This document shows, in pieces, positions 36,167 through 44,460 of a stretch of DNA of 64,000 nt. The stretch spans positions 26,569 through 90,568 of the forward strand of contig RHKY01000015.1 in assembly GCA_008363385.1 (NCBI GenBank), read 5' to 3'. The notes under the pieces are model-generated. The model ran no database searches and had not been told where the DNA came from. It saw nothing but the letters and a program-made list of their open reading frames with translations. Within the stretch, counting starts at the first letter, position 1. Every line of letters starts with the position of its first letter. Source of the stretch: Acidobacteriota bacterium (GTDB taxonomy: Bacteria; Acidobacteriota; Thermoanaerobaculia; UBA5066). The position numbers were made by a program, and so were the translations under genes.

Positions 36167-37630
36167 ATGTCGTCTCAGCGGCGGGTCCTCCTGGCCCACT
36201 CCTACTTCCTGGCCTACGACCCGAAGCAGGTCCGGAAGATGAGGCCCTATCCGCCGCTCGCGACCCTCATCACCGCCTCGCTCCTCCGGAAGGCCGGCTG
36301 GGAGGTCTCCCTCTTCGACGCGATGCTCTCGAAGGGCGAGGAGGAGTTCGCCGCGCTCGTGGAGTCGGAGCGTCCGGCGCTCGTCGGGATCCTGGAGGAC
36401 AACTTCAACTTCCTGACGAAGATGTGCACGGTGCGGATGCGCGAGGCGGCCCTCCGGATGATCGGCGACGCCAAGCGCGCCGGGGCTCTCGTGGCGGTGA
36501 ACGGCTCGGACGCCGCCGACCGCCCCGAGCTCTACCTCGGGGCCGGGGCCGACGCGGTCGTCCTGGGCGAGGCCGAGGAGACCTTCCTCGAGCTGGCCGA
36601 GGCCTGGAGCCGCGACCCGCGGGCCGACCTGTCGGAGGTCTTCGGCCTGGCGGTCCCGAACGGCTCGGCCGAGCCGTTCCGGAGGACACCGCCCCGCCCC
36701 TTCGTCGAGGGGCTCGACGCCCTGCCGTTCCCGGCCTGGGACCTCGTGGACGCGGACCGCTACCGGCGCGCCTGGACCGGCGCCCACGGCCGCCTCTCCT
36801 GGAACATGGCGACGACGCGCGGCTGCCCGTACCGGTGCAACTGGTGCGCCAAACCGCTCTACGGGACCCGGTACGCCCAGAGAAGCCCCGGGAACGTGGC
36901 CGAGGAGATGCGCCTCCTCTCCGAGCGCGTCGGCCCCGACCACGTCTGGTTCGCCGACGACATCTTCGGCCTGTCGCCCCGCTGGATCGAGAGCTTCGCC
37001 GAGGCCGTCGCCTCGCGCGGCGCCCGGATCCCCTTCACGATCCAGTCCCGCGTCGACCTGATGACCCCCTCGGCCGTCGAGGCGCTGCGCCACGCCGGGT
37101 GCGAGGAGGTCTGGATGGGCGTCGAGTCGGGCTCGCAGGCGATCCTCGACGCGATGGACAAGGGGACGACGCTCTCGCAGGTCCGCGGGGCGACGCGCCT
37201 CCTGAAGGAGTCCGGCATCCGCGCGAGCTGGTTCCTCCAGCTGGGCTACCCGGGCGAGGAGTGGCACGAGGTCGAGAAGACGCGGGACCTGATCCGCGAG
37301 GAGCGGCCCGACGACGTCGGGGTCTCGGTCGCCTACCCGCTCCCGGGGACGCTCTTCTTCGACCGGGTCAAGGACCAGCTCGGCGCGCAGACGAACTGGA
37401 GCGACAGCGACGACCTGGCGATGATCTTCCACGGGACGTACACCGGGCCGTTCTACCGGCGGGTCCGCGACCTCCTCCACGAGGAGGCCCTCGTGGCGCT
37501 CCTCCCGGAGGGGGACGTCTCGCGCGAGCGGCGCCGCCAGCTGGACGTCGGCTGGGAGGCGGCCGCGCAGGAGGAGGCCGCCTTCCGGTCCGAGAGCCCC
37601 TCGCTCCCCCGCGCCGCCCGGGCGCGCTGA
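36167..37630 (+). CDS. Cobalamin-binding-type radical SAM protein 1
   Basis: A 487-residue class B-like radical SAM enzyme. The N-terminal Rossmann-type B12-binding domain (about 5-150, PYPPLATLITASLLRKAGWEV, GADAVVLGEAEETF) is followed by the AdoMet radical barrel. Its iron-sulfur cysteines are CPYRCNWC at 220/224/227, with MGVESGSQAILDAMDKGTT further on and a C-terminal extension. The B12 domain lacks the DxHxxG base-off motif, as usual for this class. These enzymes do methylations, ring formations or other radical chemistry on unactivated carbons. The next gene encodes a paralogue whose start overlaps this stop (TGATG), suggesting two successive steps or a heteromer. Substrate unknown. Confidence 0.88.
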   Translation: MSSQRRVLLAHSYFLAYDPKQVRKMRPYPPLATLITASLLRKAGWEVSLFDAMLSKGEEEFAALVESERPALVGILEDNFNFLTKMCTVRMREAALRMIGDAKRAGALVAVNGSDAADRPELYLGAGADAVVLGEAEETFLELAEAWSRDPRADLSEVFGLAVPNGSAEPFRRTPPRPFVEGLDALPFPAWDLVDADRYRRAWTGAHGRLSWNMATTRGCPYRCNWCAKPLYGTRYAQRSPGNVAEEMRLLSERVGPDHVWFADDIFGLSPRWIESFAEAVASRGARIPFTIQSRVDLMTPSAVEALRHAGCEEVWMGVESGSQAILDAMDKGTTLSQVRGATRLLKESGIRASWFLQLGYPGEEWHEVEKTRDLIREERPDDVGVSVAYPLPGTLFFDRVKDQLGAQTNWSDSDDLAMIFHGTYTGPFYRRVRDLLHEEALVALLPEGDVSRERRRQLDVGWEAAAQEEAAFRSESPSLPRAARAR

Positions 37631-39018
37631 TGCCCGACCTCCTCCTCTCCCACGGCTACTTCCTCGCCGAGGACGAGAAGGAGCGGGCCATCATGAAGCC
37701 CTATCCCCCGCTCGGCCTCCTCTACCTCTCCGCGTTCCTCAAACGGGCCGGTTTCTCGGTCGAGGTCTTCGACACGACGTTCGGAACGCGCGAGGAGCTG
37801 TTCGCCAGGCTCGAGCGCGAGCCGTCCGTCCTCGGCCTCTACACGAACCTGATGACGCGCCCGGCCGTGCTGGCCATCGCCGCGAGGGCGAAGGGCCTCG
37901 GCTGGACGGTGGTCCTCGGCGGACCCGAGAGCGCGGGCTACCCGGAGGAGTACCTCGCGCGCGGGGCCGACGTGGTCGTCGTCGGCGAGGGGGAGGAGAC
38001 GATGGCCGAGCTCCTCCCCGCGCTCGCCTCGCGCGGGGCGCGCCGCCTCCACGGCGTGGCCGGGACGGTCTTCCTCGACGAGGCGGGCGCGGTCGTCGCG
38101 AACTCGGAGCGGGCGAAGATCCCCGACCTCGACTCGATCCCCTGGCCCGACCGCGAGGCGATCGACGTGGACCGGTACGTCGACGTCTGGCGGACGCACC
38201 ACGGCTCCGGGAGCGTCAACCTGATCACCGCCCGCGGCTGCCCGTACAAGTGCAACTGGTGCTCGCACGCGGTCTTCGGCTTCTCGCACCGGCGGCGGAG
38301 CGTGACGGACGTGGCCGACGAGGTGGAGGCGGTCCTCTCGCGGTACCGCCCGGACCAGCTCTGGTACGCCGACGACGTCTTCACGATCCAGCACTCGTGG
38401 CTCTTCGCCTACGCCGCGGAGCTGTCGCGCCGCGGGATCCGGGTCCCGTTCGAGACGATCTCGCGGGCCGACCGGATGATGGACGAGGAGGTGCTGGCGA
38501 CGCTCTCCCGGATGGGGTGCACCCGGGTCTGGATAGGCTCGGAGAGCGGGAGCCAGCGGGTCCTCGACGCCATGCAGCGCGGCGTCACCGTCGAAGAGGT
38601 CCGCTGGGCGACGAAGGCCGCGCAGCGGCACGGCATCGAGGTCGGGATGTTCCTGATGTGGGGATACGAGGGGGAGACGCTCGAGGACGTCGAGGCGACG
38701 ATCGAGCACGTCAAGGCCGCGGCCCCCGACGTCTTCTTCACAACCGTCTCGTACCCGATCAAGGGGACCGGCTACTTCGAGAAGGTGAAGGACCGCGTCG
38801 TCCTCCCGAGGGCCTGGGAGGAGGCGGGGGACCGCGACCACCGGGTCGCGGGCCGCCACTCGCGCGCCTACTACCGGCACGCCGACCGGTGGCTGAGGGC
38901 CGACGTGGAGGCCCACCGCCTCGCGGGGACGGACCCGGCCGCCGCCGCGGCGAAGAGGGCCGAGGCCGAGGAGGCCCGCGCGGCGCTCCTCCTCGCCTCG
39001 GGCGAGACGGAAGCGTGA
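37630..39018 (+). CDS. Cobalamin-binding-type radical SAM protein 2
   Basis: A 462-residue paralogue of the preceding protein. Its N terminus LLLSHGYFLAEDEKERAIMKP aligns with LLAHSYFLAYDPKQVRKMRP of protein 1, including the PYPPL that follows. The B12 domain spans roughly 1-130. The cluster motif is CPYKCNWC at 204/208/211, followed by WIGSESGSQRVLDAMQRGVT, and the C-terminal tail is Ala-rich and helical. ATG 37630 shares one base with the previous stop, and its own stop overlaps the methyltransferase start (GTGA). Two neighbouring paralogues of the same subfamily in one operon suggest sequential modification of one product. Confidence 0.88.
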   Translation: MPDLLLSHGYFLAEDEKERAIMKPYPPLGLLYLSAFLKRAGFSVEVFDTTFGTREELFARLEREPSVLGLYTNLMTRPAVLAIAARAKGLGWTVVLGGPESAGYPEEYLARGADVVVVGEGEETMAELLPALASRGARRLHGVAGTVFLDEAGAVVANSERAKIPDLDSIPWPDREAIDVDRYVDVWRTHHGSGSVNLITARGCPYKCNWCSHAVFGFSHRRRSVTDVADEVEAVLSRYRPDQLWYADDVFTIQHSWLFAYAAELSRRGIRVPFETISRADRMMDEEVLATLSRMGCTRVWIGSESGSQRVLDAMQRGVTVEEVRWATKAAQRHGIEVGMFLMWGYEGETLEDVEATIEHVKAAAPDVFFTTVSYPIKGTGYFEKVKDRVVLPRAWEEAGDRDHRVAGRHSRAYYRHADRWLRADVEAHRLAGTDPAAAAAKRAEAEEARAALLLASGETEA

Positions 39019-39809
39019 CCGCGGCACCGGCGGCGCACCCCTTCGACGCGCTCGCCGCCGGGTACGACGAGGTCTTCAGCCGGACGCCGCTCGGCGAGCG
39101 GCTGCGGCGCGCGGCCTGGAGGCGGGTGGACGCCGCCTTCCCCGAGGGCTCGCGCGTCCTCGAGCTGGGGTGCGGGACGGGGGAGGACGCCGTCCACCTG
39201 GCGAGGCGCGGGGTCGCGGTCGTGGCCACCGACCCTTCGGAGCCGATGCTCTCCGCGGCGCGGGCGAAGGCCGGCGCGGAGGCGCTCCTCGGACGCGTCA
39301 CGTTCGTGCGCCTCGCCGCCGAGGAGGTCGAGCGCGAGGCCGCGTCGCTCGGTGCGCCGTTCGACGGGGCGTTCTCCTCGTTCGGGGCGCTCAACTGCGT
39401 CGCCGACCTCCCCTCGGCCGCGCGCGGCCTCGCTTCGGTCCTTCGCCCGGGCGCACCTCTCCTCCTCGGCGTGATGGGCCCCTTCTGCCTCGCCGAGACG
39501 CTCCGGTTCCTCGCGCGCGGAGAGCCGCGGAAGGCCTTCCGCCGCTTCCGGCGGGGAGGCGTCGAGTGGCGCGGCCTGCGCGTCTCGTACCCCTCCCCGG
39601 CCGCGCTCGGCCGCACCCTGTCGCCCGCGTTCTCGATCACGCGGCTCGGCGCCCTCGGCGCGCTCCTCCCCCCCACCGAGGCCGAGGCGTGGGCCCGCCG
39701 GCACCCGCGCCTCCTCGACCGCCTGGACCGGTGGGAGCGCCGGCTGGAGACCGCCTGGCCGCTCCCGCGGATCGCCGACCACTACCTCCTGGAGCTGGTC
39801 CGGACGTGA
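39015..39809 (+). CDS. Class I SAM-dependent methyltransferase
   Basis: A 264-residue AdoMet methyltransferase (methyltransf_11/25 type). Motif I is VLELGCGTGEDAVHLARRG, motif II is VVATDPSEPMLSAARAK, and AFSSFGALNCVADL corresponds to motif IV, followed by the strand LLLGVMGPF. The C-terminal third is helical and basic and may sit against the membrane or a large substrate. GTG 39015 and the stop at 39809 both overlap neighbours by four bases, so it is part of the radical SAM operon. Target unknown, probably the same metabolite or lipid handled by the radical enzymes. Confidence 0.85.
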   Translation: MTAAPAAHPFDALAAGYDEVFSRTPLGERLRRAAWRRVDAAFPEGSRVLELGCGTGEDAVHLARRGVAVVATDPSEPMLSAARAKAGAEALLGRVTFVRLAAEEVEREAASLGAPFDGAFSSFGALNCVADLPSAARGLASVLRPGAPLLLGVMGPFCLAETLRFLARGEPRKAFRRFRRGGVEWRGLRVSYPSPAALGRTLSPAFSITRLGALGALLPPTEAEAWARRHPRLLDRLDRWERRLETAWPLPRIADHYLLELVRT

Positions 39810-40855
39810 CGACGCTCTCGCGCGACGGGCGCCCCGTCCCGACCGCGGCGGAGACCGGGGCCCCTCTCCCCGCGCGCGACCCGGTGGAGCGACTCCCGAT
39901 CCTGACCCTCTTCCCCTTCGCACGGTGCAACTGCCGCTGCGTGATGTGCGACATCTGGAAGGAGCGGTCGTCGGCCAGCCTCTCGGCGGCGGACCTCGCG
40001 GCGCTCCTCCCCGACCTCGCCCGCCTCGGGACGGAGCGGGTCGTCCTCTCGGGGGGCGAGCCGCTGATGCACCCCGACCTCTTCGCCCTCGTCCGGCCGC
40101 TGCGCGAGGCGGGGCTCGGCGTGACGCTCCTCTCCTCGGGACTCCTCCTCGGCCGGTTCGCCGAGGAGATCGCGCGGTGGGTGGACGACGTCGTCGTCTC
40201 GCTCGACGGGCCGCGAGAGGCCCACGACGCGATCCGACGCGTCCCGCGCGCCTTCGAGAAGCTGGCCGAGGGGGTCGCGGCGGTGAAGGCCGCGGGACCC
40301 GCCGTGACGGTCTCCGGCCGGTGCACCGTCCAGCGCGGGAACCTCCCCCACCTGAGGGCGACCGTCGCGGCCGCGCGGGAGATCGGCCTCTCGCGGATCA
40401 GCTTCCTCGCGGCGGACGTCACGAGCGAGGCCTTCAACCGGCCCGGCGGCTGGAGCGACGAGGAGCGGGCCGCGGTCCTCCCCGCGCGCGCGGACCTCCC
40501 CGCCCTCGCCGCCGAGATCGACGCGCTCGAGCGCGAGCAGGCCGCCGCCTTCGCGACCGGGTTCGTCGCCGAGAGCCCGGAGAAGCTCCGCGAGCGGCTC
40601 CTCGCCCACTTCGCGGCCCTCCTCTGCGAGGGACCGTTCCCGGCGTCGCGCTGCAACGCCCCCTGGGTCTCGGCGGTCGTGGAGGCGGACGGGACCGTTC
40701 GCCCCTGCTTCTTCCACTCGGCCTACGGCAACCTGCGCGAGTCGAGCCTCCCCGCCCTCCTGAACGGCGAGCGCGCCCTCTCGTTCCGCCGCTCCCTCGA
40801 CGTCGCGACCGACCCCACCTGCCTCCGCTGCACCTGCCGGCTGAACCTGCGGTGA
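39806..40855 (+). CDS. Radical SAM protein with SPASM-type C terminus
   Basis: A 349-residue radical SAM enzyme without a B12 domain. The cluster motif is FARCNCRCVMC (Cys 41/45/48), followed by VVLSGGEPLMHPDL (the GGE motif) and DDVVVSLDGPREAHDAIR. At the C terminus RCNAPWVSAVVEADGTVRPC, then FFHSAYGNL, and final CLRCTC provide the cysteines of a SPASM/twitch auxiliary cluster. Relatives act on peptides, sugars or cofactor precursors. It is the last gene of the first plus-strand block. A GT87 gene on the opposite strand ends 13 bases after it. Confidence 0.87.
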   Translation: MTTLSRDGRPVPTAAETGAPLPARDPVERLPILTLFPFARCNCRCVMCDIWKERSSASLSAADLAALLPDLARLGTERVVLSGGEPLMHPDLFALVRPLREAGLGVTLLSSGLLLGRFAEEIARWVDDVVVSLDGPREAHDAIRRVPRAFEKLAEGVAAVKAAGPAVTVSGRCTVQRGNLPHLRATVAAAREIGLSRISFLAADVTSEAFNRPGGWSDEERAAVLPARADLPALAAEIDALEREQAAAFATGFVAESPEKLRERLLAHFAALLCEGPFPASRCNAPWVSAVVEADGTVRPCFFHSAYGNLRESSLPALLNGERALSFRRSLDVATDPTCLRCTCRLNLR

Positions 40856-40868
40856 GGCGATCCTGTCC

Positions 40869-42107
40869 TCAGGAAGCGAGTGGCCTCGGCTCCGAGCGGT
40901 CCCGCTGCGGCTCGGTCGAGAGCTGGACGGTCAGGACGAGCAGGATCAGCGCGCCATAGACCTTCGGGTACGCGAGGAGAGCCGCCGCGCCGTCCTGGAA
41001 CGCCGCCGACTTGTGCCAGCCGGAGGCCCCGATCAGGAGGAGCCCCGCGAAGGCCGCCAGCGTCCGGCCAGGGACCCGGCCGCCCTGCAGGGCGGAGAGG
41101 ACGAAGGCGGCAGGCACGACGGCCTGGACGTAGGTGTAGTCCTGCGAGAAGGGCGATGCCAGGAGCCCGGCGAGGACGGCCGCCGAGAGCGCGAGCCCCG
41201 GCTCCCGGTCCCGCCCCCCCAGCGCCAGCACGATGCCCGCGAGCGCGAGCTGGGCCGCGACGACCAGGGCATCTGCCACGAAGGGCGCGTCGAGGAGGGG
41301 CCGCGGGTTCCAGGTCGGGTCGGGCACGAAGAGGCGCCGCACGAGCCCGCCCAGCGACTGGAAGGCCGTCACCGAGAAGGTCGGGTCGCTCGCGATCCGG
41401 CCGGGAACGGTCAGGAACGCCCGCCATCCGGCCAGGCCGACGAAGGGGACCGAGAGAAGCACGAGGATCGCGGCCGACCCCACGCCCCAGAGGAGGCCCG
41501 TCCGGAGCCGCCTCGGGATCGCCAGGAGCCAGAGGTGGCCTCCCGCGAGCTTCACGGGCGCCAGGACGCCAAGGAGGCTCCCGAACGCCCGTGGTCGTCC
41601 CAGGACGAAGGCTCTCGCCGCGACGGCGAGGAGCGCCGTCACGAAGGCGTAGGCCTGCCCGTGCCCCAGGTCCGCGAGGCTCGGCTGCCCGTGGAGGCCG
41701 AACAGGACGAACGCGGCGAGGAGGCCGCCCTCCAGGGCCGCGGCCCGGGCCAGGAGCGCGACCATCCCCACCAGGAGGAGTCCGCTCAGGCCCACCCATG
41801 CCGCCCGCGCGGCTTCGTACCGTCGTCCGGAGAGCGGGAGGAAGACGAGGGCCGTCGTCGGAGGGTTCGGGTACCAGATGTCGTTCTGCGCGATCCCGTT
41901 CGCGCGGAGGTGCGCCCGGAACTCGGCGTCCTCGTAGAACCGGTCGACGGGCGCTCCCTCCGACACGAGGCGCGCCGCCGTCCAGTACGCCGCGAACTCT
42001 CCGCCCCGCACGCCGCGTGAGGACGCGACCACCCGCGGCACGAAGAGCGCGACCGTGACGAGGACAGCCACCCGGTACACCCTCTGCAAGGGGCTGCGCC
42101 GGAGCAT
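40869..42107 (-). CDS. GT87-like polyprenol-phosphate-mannose glycosyltransferase
   Basis: A 412-residue polytopic protein with about ten membrane spans. The pattern of a first periplasmic loop after the first span (FAAYWTAARLVSEGAPVDRFY, then NDIWYPNPPTTALVFLPL) and GHGQAYAFVTALL matches GT-C enzymes of family GT87, which use lipid-linked sugars outside the membrane. It lies alone on the minus strand inside the radical SAM/glycosyltransferase block. ATG 42107 is preceded by TACGCT at 7 bases and has no ribosome binding site. The upstream 215 bases shared with the next radical SAM gene hold the two divergent -10 motifs and no other feature. Confidence 0.75.
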   Translation of the reverse strand: MLRRSPLQRVYRVAVLVTVALFVPRVVASSRGVRGGEFAAYWTAARLVSEGAPVDRFYEDAEFRAHLRANGIAQNDIWYPNPPTTALVFLPLSGRRYEAARAAWVGLSGLLLVGMVALLARAAALEGGLLAAFVLFGLHGQPSLADLGHGQAYAFVTALLAVAARAFVLGRPRAFGSLLGVLAPVKLAGGHLWLLAIPRRLRTGLLWGVGSAAILVLLSVPFVGLAGWRAFLTVPGRIASDPTFSVTAFQSLGGLVRRLFVPDPTWNPRPLLDAPFVADALVVAAQLALAGIVLALGGRDREPGLALSAAVLAGLLASPFSQDYTYVQAVVPAAFVLSALQGGRVPGRTLAAFAGLLLIGASGWHKSAAFQDGAAALLAYPKVYGALILLVLTVQLSTEPQRDRSEPRPLAS

Positions 42108-42114
42108 CCGTCGC

Positions 42115-42120
42115 AGCGTA
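42115..42120 (-). promoter_or_regulatory. -10-like hexamer of the GT87 gene
   Basis: TACGCT on the minus strand, 7 bases before ATG 42107, which predicts a leaderless transcript. Confidence 0.45.
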
Positions 42121-42306
42121 CCCCGGGTCGGGGGCCGGGCCGCGCCCGGACGATCCCGGACCCGCCCGGGGAACCCGCCGTCGCCTCGTGGACACGGATC
42201 CCGTGTTGCACTGATCCCGTGGCGCCCCTGCAGGTGGTCGAGGCCGATTCGGAGCTGGTCCTCGCCGGCATCGCGCGCAGCCGGGCCGACCGGATCTCGC
42301 CGCGGG

Positions 42307-42312
42307 TAGACT
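42307..42312 (+). promoter_or_regulatory. -10-like hexamer of the second radical SAM block
   Basis: TAGACT, 10 bases before ATG 42323. The same TAGACT occurs before the Wzz-like gene at 49469. Confidence 0.5.
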
Positions 42313-42322
42313 CGCGCGGTCC

Positions 42323-43768
42323 ATGAGCGCGGTCCTCCCGGCCCTCTCGCCGGCGCGGAGGCGGGTCGTCCTCTACAACCCGAGGGCGGTCTTCTACACG
42401 ATGCCGCTCGGGCTTTTGGCGGTCGGGTCGCACCTTGACCCCTCGCGCTGGGAGGTGGTCGTCGTGGACGGGCGGCTCGCGGCGGACCCGACCGGCGCGG
42501 TCCTCTCGGCCTGCAAGGGGGCGTTCGCCTTCGGTGTCTCGGTCCTGACCGGGGCCCCGATCCGGGACGCCGTCGACGTCTCGCGGGCGGTGAAGACCCG
42601 CTTCCCGTCCCTCCCCGTCGTCTGGGGCGGCTGGCACCCGTCTCTCTTCGGCACGGAGTGCCTGCGCGACGAGCCCTCGATCGACGTGACGGTGCAGGGG
42701 CAGGGGGAAGAGACGTTCGCCGAGGTCCTAGAGCGGCTCTCGCGCGGCACGGGCCTCTCCGGCTGCGCGGGGTGCGCCTTCCGCGACCCCTCGGGCGTCC
42801 CGGTCGCGAACCCGCCCCGCGCGTTCGCGGCGGTCGAGAGCTTCGCACGGCACGACTTCTCGCTCCTCCTCGTCGAGCGGTACTTCGCCCTGAAGGGGAA
42901 GCGCCAGCTGGACTACGTGACCTCCCAGGGGTGCCACTTCCGGTGCGCCTTCTGCGCCGACCCGTTCGTCTACGGCCGGCAGTGGGCCGGCTTCCCGCCG
43001 GAACGCGTCGGCGAGGAGCTGGCCTCGCTCCACGCGCGGTACGGGATGGACGACGTCAACTTCCAGGACGAGACGTTCTTCACGTATCTCGACCGCGTCG
43101 CCGGGATCGCCGAGGAGCTGACGCGGCGGGCGCTGCCGTTCACGTGGGCCGCCACGATGCGGGCCGACCAGGGGGACCGGCTGACCGAGGACGTCTGGGC
43201 CGCGTGCAAGCGATCGGGGCTGCGGCGCGTCCTGATCGGCGTCGAGGCGGGGACGCAGGAGATGGTCGACCGCATCCGCAAGGACATCCGCCTCGAGCAG
43301 GTCCTCCGGTGCGCGGAGCGGTGCAAGCGGCACGGGATCGGGGCGATCTTCCCGTTCATCGTCTGCTTCCCGGGAGAGACCGACGCGAGCGTGAAGGCGA
43401 GCCTCGGGATGGCCCGCCGCCTGCGCGCGATGAGCTCCTCGTTCCAGACGCCGGTCTTCTTCTTCAAGCCGTACCCCGGAACGCCGCTCACCGAGGAGGC
43501 GGTGCGGGACGGCTACCGGCCCCCGTCGACGCTCGACGAGTGGGCGCGGTTCGACTTCTACGACGCCGACAGCCCGTGGGCGACGAAGGAGCGCGCCCGC
43601 CTCGTGAGGCGCTTCCGGTACTACCAGCGCCTCGGGTACGACCCGGCGCCAGCGTGGAAGCGGCCGCTCGCGGCGCTCGCCCGCTGGAGGTGCGAACGCG
43701 GGGTCTACGCCTTCCCGGTCGAGCAGGCCATCGGCCAGCGCCTCTTCCCGGAGCCGGTCCTCTCGTGA
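42323..43768 (+). CDS. Cobalamin-binding-type radical SAM protein 3
   Basis: A 481-residue radical SAM protein of the BchE-like superfamily. A B12-binding-type N domain (about 13-160, VVLYNPRAVFYTMPLGLLAVG, VVWGGWHPSLF, VTVQGQGEETF) precedes the cluster motif CHFRCAFC (204/208/211), then DDVNFQDETFFTY, LIGVEAGTQEMVDRIRKDI and a long C-terminal region. It is not a close copy of proteins 1 and 2. First gene of an overlapping run with a methyltransferase, another radical SAM protein and two glycosyltransferases. Substrate unknown. Confidence 0.87.
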   Translation: MSAVLPALSPARRRVVLYNPRAVFYTMPLGLLAVGSHLDPSRWEVVVVDGRLAADPTGAVLSACKGAFAFGVSVLTGAPIRDAVDVSRAVKTRFPSLPVVWGGWHPSLFGTECLRDEPSIDVTVQGQGEETFAEVLERLSRGTGLSGCAGCAFRDPSGVPVANPPRAFAAVESFARHDFSLLLVERYFALKGKRQLDYVTSQGCHFRCAFCADPFVYGRQWAGFPPERVGEELASLHARYGMDDVNFQDETFFTYLDRVAGIAEELTRRALPFTWAATMRADQGDRLTEDVWAACKRSGLRRVLIGVEAGTQEMVDRIRKDIRLEQVLRCAERCKRHGIGAIFPFIVCFPGETDASVKASLGMARRLRAMSSSFQTPVFFFKPYPGTPLTEEAVRDGYRPPSTLDEWARFDFYDADSPWATKERARLVRRFRYYQRLGYDPAPAWKRPLAALARWRCERGVYAFPVEQAIGQRLFPEPVLS

Positions 43769-44460
43769 GCGTTCTCGGCAACGCCGCCCGCTGGGCCCTC
43801 CAGCCGCTCCGGCGGGCGCTCCTCTCGCGGCGCGTGAGGCGGCTCGTCCTGGAGGAGGTCGACGGCCTCCCGCTCGTCGTCCTGCCGGACGTCCTGAACC
43901 CGGTCGTCTTCCGGACCGGCGCGCTCCTGTCCCGGACGGCCGCCCGGCGCGTGGCGGAGCGATCGGCCGCGCGGCAGGGGACGCGGTTCCTCGACCTCGG
44001 GTGCGGGACCGGCGTCGTCGCCCTCCTCTCCGCGCGGGCGGGAGCGGGCGGGATCGCGTCGGACGTGAGTCCCGAGGCCGTCCGCAACGCCAGGCTGAAC
44101 CTCCTCCTGAACCGGCTGGAGCGGCGCGTCGAGGTCCGCGAGGGAGACCTCTTCGCGCCGGTCGAGGGGGAGCGGTTCGACCTCGTCGCCTTCAACCCGC
44201 CCTTCTTCCGCGGGACGCCCCGCGACGCCTACGACGCCGCGTGGCGGAGCGAGGGAGCCTTCGAGCGCTTCTGCACGGGGCTCCCGGGGGCCCTCTCCCC
44301 CGGCGGGGAAGCGCTCGTTCTCCTCTCCAGCCACGCCGACGAGGCCGGGATGCGCGCGGCGCTCTCGGGGACGGGGCTCGCGGTGACGGACCTCGTCGTC
44401 CTCCCCCTGGGTGACGAGACGCTCCGCGTCGTGAGGGCCGCGACGCCGGAGGCGGCGTGA
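43765..44460 (+). CDS. HemK/PrmC-like class I methyltransferase
   Basis: A 231-residue methyltransferase with motif I FLDLGCGTGVVALLSARAG, the acidic loop IASDVSPEAVRNARLN and the N-P-P-F/Y motif FDLVAFNPPFFRG. That motif marks the methyltransferase-small / HemK group acting on planar nitrogen atoms of protein side chains or bases. In this operon a small molecule or lipid head group is equally possible. Both ends overlap neighbours by four bases (GTGA). Confidence 0.82.
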   Translation: MSVLGNAARWALQPLRRALLSRRVRRLVLEEVDGLPLVVLPDVLNPVVFRTGALLSRTAARRVAERSAARQGTRFLDLGCGTGVVALLSARAGAGGIASDVSPEAVRNARLNLLLNRLERRVEVREGDLFAPVEGERFDLVAFNPPFFRGTPRDAYDAAWRSEGAFERFCTGLPGALSPGGEALVLLSSHADEAGMRAALSGTGLAVTDLVVLPLGDETLRVVRAATPEAA